NCBI RefSeq assembly: GCF_964204865.1 | Contig: NC_135258.1 | Span: 21,417,083-21,481,082, forward strand | Reading direction: 5' to 3' | DNA: 64,000 bases | From: Styela clava | Taxonomy: Eukaryota; Chordata; Ascidiacea; Stolidobranchia; Styelidae | In this document: positions 59,592 through 64,000 of the stretch, piece after piece | Layout: each line of letters starts with the position of its first letter | Position numbering within the stretch: the stretch's first letter is position 1 | Made by a program: the position numbers and the translations under genes | Notes under the pieces: generated by a model | Databases searched by the model: none | The model's input: only the letters and a program-made list of their open reading frames with translations | Told to the model about the DNA's origin: nothing

Positions 59592-60527
59592 ATGGGTGTT
59601 GATTACTATTCTGTGTTGGGTGTCACTCGTAATGCTACAGATAGTGACATCAAAAAAGCTTATCGCAAACTAGCTTTGAAATTTCACCCAGATAAAAACA
59701 AAGAGCCAGGTGCATCAGAAAAATTCAAGCAAATAGCAGAAGCGTATGATGTTCTGGCTGATAATAAGAAGAGAGCTACCTATGATCAGTTTGGTGAAGA
59801 AGGCTTGAAAGGTGGAATTCCATCGGATAGAGGGGGATTTACCAATGGGTATACTTTTCATGGCAATGCGGAAAAAGTTTTCAGAGACTTTTTTGGAGGT
59901 TCAAATCCATTCGCTGATTTGCTAGGAGAACCTGATATAATGAATGCATTTGGAGGAATTCATGGGAGAGGGAGAAAGAAGCAAGATTCACCTATTGAAA
60001 GAGAACTTCATTTGACATTAGAGGAAATCTATCATGGATGTACGAAAAAAATGAAAATCTCACGGAGGGTTATGAATGAAGATGGGCACACTTCTAGCAT
60101 TCGAGACAAAATCCTCACCATCAACGTTCGTCCTGGATGGAAAGCAGGAACCAAGATCACTTTTCCACAAGAAGGGGATCAAGGTCCAAACAATATTCCG
60201 GCTGATATAGTTTTTGTCGTTCAGGACAGGCCCCACACTTTATTCAAACGAAGAGGTAATGATTTGGTATATGTTGCAAAGATACCACTCGGAAAAGCAC
60301 TTATCGGGTGCAGCATTGAAGTACCCACACTCGATGGCAGATTTTTGAACATACCAATCAATGACATCGTTCATCCAAAATATGAAAAAGTTGTACCCAA
60401 GGAAGGAATGCCTTTTTCTAAAAGACCATCAGAACGAGGGAATATGGTGATTGAGTTTGATATTCAATTTCCAGAAAAGTTGACCCCAGAAAAGAAACAA
60501 CTTATACGGCAAGCACTTCTGGTTTAA
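59592..60527 (+). CDS. DNAJB13: DNAJB13-type Hsp40 co-chaperone
   Basis: 311 residues in one exon, ATG at 59592 ([10 protein letters not shown]). The J domain spans 1-70, with HPD at 33-35 and [20 protein letters not shown] after it. A short Gly-poor linker follows, with [16 protein letters not shown] and [17 protein letters not shown]. The linker lacks the long G/F region of DNAJB1/4/5. GRGRKKQD and [10 protein letters not shown] mark the two C-terminal beta domains, and [11 protein letters not shown] and [14 protein letters not shown] close the protein; these are DNAJB13 signatures. DNAJB13 is a radial-spoke protein of cilia and sperm flagella in vertebrates. The human protein has HPL instead of HPD and is thought not to stimulate Hsp70. 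This one keeps HPD, so it may retain J activity. It is in a different orientation from its neighbours. Confidence 0.92.
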   Translation: MGVDYYSVLGVTRNATDSDIKKAYRKLALKFHPDKNKEPGASEKFKQIAEAYDVLADNKKRATYDQFGEEGLKGGIPSDRGGFTNGYTFHGNAEKVFRDFFGGSNPFADLLGEPDIMNAFGGIHGRGRKKQDSPIERELHLTLEEIYHGCTKKMKISRRVMNEDGHTSSIRDKILTINVRPGWKAGTKITFPQEGDQGPNNIPADIVFVVQDRPHTLFKRRGNDLVYVAKIPLGKALIGCSIEVPTLDGRFLNIPINDIVHPKYEKVVPKEGMPFSKRPSERGNMVIEFDIQFPEKLTPEKKQLIRQALLV

Positions 60528-61924
60528 ATTTTACTGAACTCTTAACACAATTTTTCACATGCTTGTATATAATAGTTTATATATTAGTTATACGTATTGT
60601 ACAATTTCTAGTGTTTCATTTTTGTTGTATGACATTCATCTTCATCTGCTTATGAGTACATAAGACACCAGTTCTTTCAGTTTAATAGTTGTTTGTTTTC
60701 TCAATGTGGCACAAGATCAAATCGTACCCACTTTGTAGCTGATTGAGCCAGTTAGAACTGCATACCTAACATATATGCATGGTTGTTTTTGTGAGAGAAA
60801 TACTATTCTTGCATTGGAATAACTTTTAAGATTTGTAATTCCTTTTTAGGTTTGTTTGTTGACACATTGTAAAAGTCAAATGATAACTTGAATTTTTGTG
60901 GCACAGGAATTGTTAGTCCAAAAATTATATTACTGGTAAGAATTCTTCTCAGTAATCAAAAATATTTAGCTTAAACTTCAAATTAAATTCGAAACTACTG
61001 TATTTCACTGTAACATTTGACTTTTTAAACATTTATATTCAAAATGAGACTACATAAATTCCAAAGTGCCAAACTATACTAACCCGGACATTTTTATGTC
61101 TCATGTTCAACGCGAAAGTCAGAGAGACATTCAAACGTCACGGCCTGGATTTTATAAGAAATCTTTGTAACGTTGTAGCATGATGGGGCTACAATTTTAT
61201 GCAGAAAAAGTAAAGAAATTCTAGGAGACTGATGTTATTTCCATCGCATATTTTAAACAGACGGCCTATACTGTCTGCGGCAATTTGCTCAATGTAAAGT
61301 TTCGTCTTGCCGCAGTAGATATTGCAAACGCTAACATTTCAATCCATCCGCACATACCAATCTGTCTCCGGAGATGTTATCTATATTTGACTTTGCCTTC
61401 AGAGGTTTCATTTAAAAGGAAATCGGACTCTGAGGAATACATGAGTTGCAATTAAGGTGGTGGCATTTCGATACTTTTTGCCATGCTGATACTCACCTAT
61501 AAGTCTGACACGCCTCATCGCTAATAGCTTTGCTGTTTTATCACGGTAGTCATCTCATAATCTGATCGTTCACACACAATGAGAAACATGTTTCATCAAT
61601 AACTCACCAGAAAGAAAAGAGTCATATCCAATTGTACATGATAGGATTGGGTAATTATTATTGAAAATATAAAGAATAATTCGAAAAAAAGAAGGAATGT
61701 AATCAAGCATAAACAGTGATGAATGACATCGAAAAAAGATTCGGCGTAAATTGTCGCATGCATAAATTACAAAAGGATTAGGGACGTCATATTGGACAGT
61801 TTTATGGTATTGAATTTTTACAGTTGAAAAAATGATTTTCCCATCGCTCAATTTTTTTTTTATTGAGAAAGCGACACGCATATAATAATCTCAGGTTAAT
61901 TTTAATTCCGCAAGAAACATATTT
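60528..61924. other. DNAJB13 3' UTR and intergenic DNA
   Basis: The first few hundred bases are likely 3' UTR. No canonical AATAAA seen near the stop. The minus-strand frame 61570-61881 has no recognised content. Confidence 0.45.
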
Positions 61925-62560
61925 CTAGTTCACTTTAATTTGCTTTAAAAGCTTTTCGCGGATGGACTCATATTCAAAGACAACCATTCGTAGATGTTGC
62001 CTCGGTAGTTGAATAATGTCCCTTGAAACCGCACGAATGTCGTATATTGTGATAAATTGGTATTTCCAACATTTTTCTTCTTTGTTTCGAGAAGTTTTTT
62101 TCCGCTTTTCCTCATGACCGTTCAATATCGCGGGAGTGATGGAAGATAGTACAGTTTTTCTGTGCAGATGGAAGTATTGAATTTCCCCGATTGTTTTAAT
62201 TGGTTGTCGATATTTGACAGACTCCACAGAAACTGCCATTTGTAACCCAACTTCTTGCAAAAATACAGTTGATGTATCACCCGTGCTTGGCGTACGTAAT
62301 GTTGAGTTTTCATCAACGATTGACTGGGAAATATGCCACATGCTTTTTGTTATTTCCGCATAATTGCTGTAAAAAATGACCGTTTTGGATTTTAAATGAA
62401 GTTGAATAAATGACGATTCATCTCTTACGACATTGTTGGGACACAATACCAGAGATGACATCGCAAAGTTCCATTTACATGTAGGTGAAGTAGAGTCGCC
62501 GTTTGTCAAACGACTGAGTTTTTTCCGTAAATACTCAATTATTCTTCGGAAAAGGCTCAT
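61925..62560 (-). CDS. Hypothetical protein, unrecognised, 211 residues
   Basis: The open minus-strand frame extends up to 62698, but above 62560 it opens only on TTG inside a transposon end. I therefore use ATG 62560 (MSLFRRIIEYLRKK). The protein is Lys/Arg-rich, has no signal peptide or membrane segment, has a basic stretch EEKRKKTSRNKEEK near residue 160, and ends in LLKQIKVN. Length well above the background of random frames here supports coding, but I recognise no domain, and it may be one exon of a larger gene or a transposon remnant. Confidence is low. Confidence 0.35.
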   Translation of the reverse strand: MSLFRRIIEYLRKKLSRLTNGDSTSPTCKWNFAMSSLVLCPNNVVRDESSFIQLHLKSKTVIFYSNYAEITKSMWHISQSIVDENSTLRTPSTGDTSTVFLQEVGLQMAVSVESVKYRQPIKTIGEIQYFHLHRKTVLSSITPAILNGHEEKRKKTSRNKEEKCWKYQFITIYDIRAVSRDIIQLPRQHLRMVVFEYESIREKLLKQIKVN

Positions 62561-62685
62561 CTCGGGTGAAAGGTTTTTGCATTTGATATTTAAACTGCAA
62601 AACGAATATAGTAATATCAAAGAACTATAGCACTGTACAAATAATTTCGTTAGTAGCCTACTGGATGCGGTCCGATAGGCTATTT

Positions 62686-63195
62686 CAGTGGTCGGCAACC
62701 ATCAGACCTGTTGTTGCAGAGATCGTACCGGGGGTCGGCAGCCTACGGCCCGCCGGTCTGATCCGGCCCGCGTAGTAATTTAATCCGGCCCGCGACGCTT
62801 CACTGAATTTGAATTATAGTAATAAAACAGCTGTTTGACGATTATATTCTTTACGTAACAGACTAAACTATATCATAACCTGACAAGTATATAATTCACA
62901 ATTACTCGTTTAATGAGCCTATAATTTAATTATTATTAGACAAATGGCAACAAAATGCAGTAAAGTTGAGGCTAAGTGCAAAGGGTTCAATGACGCCGAA
63001 ATTATTCAAATGAAATTTTTTGAGATAAAATGCAATGAGGAAATAAATCTATATTCTATTCGAGAGATGTATCACTGCTTGATTTTTATTATAAAAATTA
63101 TCATCCGTCCGGTTTTCAACTTTCTAAAAATACGGGCGTCCCGCCAATGACTTGCAACCCCTAATTTTGGCCCGCGAGCGACAAGAGGTTGCCGA
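62686..63195. mobile_element. hAT-type remnants, one truncated by a later insertion
   Basis: A start CAGTGGTCGGCAACC at 62686 is cut short near 62728 by a second start, GGGGGTCGGCAGCC with GGCCCGCCGG, which runs to GGCCCGCGAGCG and AGAGGTTGCCGA at 63195. The expected closing CCCCTG is missing because another hAT begins at 63196. The plus-strand frame 62944-63150 (MATKCSKVEAKCKGFND) resembles the start of hAT transposases of the GTF2IRD2/EPM2AIP1 type, weakly. Confidence 0.65.
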
Positions 63196-64000
63196 TAGGG
63201 ATGTAAGTTTCGAATATTTTTTTTTTCGAATCGAATACCGAATATTTTTTTTTCGAATCGAATATTTCCGAATCGATTCTGATTAATACAACATCACTTT
63301 TTCTTTGACTTTATTCAACACACACAAGGTTATTTTTCAGTAAACACGCATATTAATACATGCACGCATAATAATGTTCAATTGAGGTGAACAATAAACT
63401 AGCAATCATTCACTGCTGCATCAAACTTCGGTTGCAGTGCAAGAAGTTTAACTCATTTACGTGTGTACCACTGAGTCTGGTTCTTAATCTGGAAACTGTC
63501 AAACCAGCAGAAGAGAAGGCTCTCTCCGCTGGTGCTGACGTACACGGTATAGCCAAGTACCGATTGGCCATTTTGTGTAGGGATGGAGAATCAGTTTTTC
63601 GGGCATGCCACCACAATAATGGGTTTAACCGCTCTGTATTTCTGTCCAATTTCTCTTTCAAGTACTGTGAAATTTCCTCCGACACTTTAGATGCATATCC
63701 TTCCGATTCAGACGAGCTTGACTGTTCAATCCCTATCGAAAAGAGTCCTTGGAGAGAATTTTGTTCCACCTCTGGAGCAGTAACCGCAGAAGGTTCAACG
63801 TGTATTTCATCTTGTATTTCTGGCATTGAAGCTTCAGTGGCTTCCATTTCTAGAGAAACTCTGACCTTGAAACACAAAAAAAAAATATTATATGGGTTTG
63901 TACAAGTCTATAAATGATATGAAAGGGATAATGTTAGTTGAACCACTTGTATAACTCACACAATGAACAACAGAATCCAGAATACTACCAACACATGTAA
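63196..64000 (-). mobile_element. hAT element with open transposase C-terminus, cut by window edge
   Basis: The outer end starts TAGGGATGTAAGTTTCG, then TTTTTTCGAATCGAATA repeats. The minus-strand coding frame from about 63867 down to 63410 reads uninterrupted. It includes an acidic lead, PLLWWHARK, then YLAIPCTSAPAERAFSSAG and SRLRTRLSG, then NELNFLH, which is the hAT C-terminal dimerisation domain (ZBED1/Ac-type). A possible 3' splice site (TTTCAAG) lies just above at 63867. The remaining exons lie beyond 64000. No break is visible in the part shown. Confidence 0.85.

Overview
The window is animal nuclear DNA: AT-rich, with spliced genes, GT/AG introns and a heavy load of class II transposons. 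The gene set points to an invertebrate deuterostome. A protocadherin carries the Cys-Cys-GHSD-CWMP tail motif of chordate delta-2 protocadherins, but its ectodomain is cut by many short introns instead of lying in one large exon as in vertebrates. I favour a tunicate (ascidian), by inference; no search was possible.

Layout. 1-7831 is non-coding upstream DNA with nothing I recognise. 7832-14940 (+) is a 19-exon protocadherin of about 1,207 residues (signal peptide, six cadherin repeats, one membrane helix, long tail). 15500-26200 is a transposon graveyard: a tRNA-derived SINE split by a hAT element, a decayed duplicate of the protocadherin last exon (18867-19500), a LINE reverse transcriptase relic, two hAT MITEs and a broken hAT transposase. 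26199-30705 is a large inverted duplication whose arms each hold a broken THAP exon and the same SINE. 33816-36398 (-) is an uninterrupted gene for a RIPK-like kinase fused to Mind bomb/HERC2-type repeats. 37340-44940 holds more hAT MITEs, SINE pieces, a second inverted repeat pair and minisatellite-like DNA. 45543-48665 (-) is REXO1. 49037-57000 is nested MITEs, an interrupted SINE, ACCGGTAC-rich stretches, tandem repeats and another hAT transposase relic. 59592-60527 (+) is DNAJB13. 61925-62560 (-) is an unrecognised reading frame. From 63196 to the right edge lies the 3' end of a hAT element with an open transposase C-terminus.

The four good genes look independent: cell adhesion (protocadherin), cytoplasmic signalling or ubiquitin-linked scaffolding (kinase), RNA 3'-end exonuclease (REXO1) and axoneme assembly (DNAJB13). 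Nothing indicates an operon or shared pathway.

The most unusual item is the kinase with Mind bomb-type repeats but no ankyrin or RING domain. The clearest genomic signal is the abundance of hAT-type insertions: eight elements have 8-bp target duplications that can be read exactly or nearly exactly, and several are nested inside one another or inside a SINE family whose consensus layout can be pieced together from at least nine copies.
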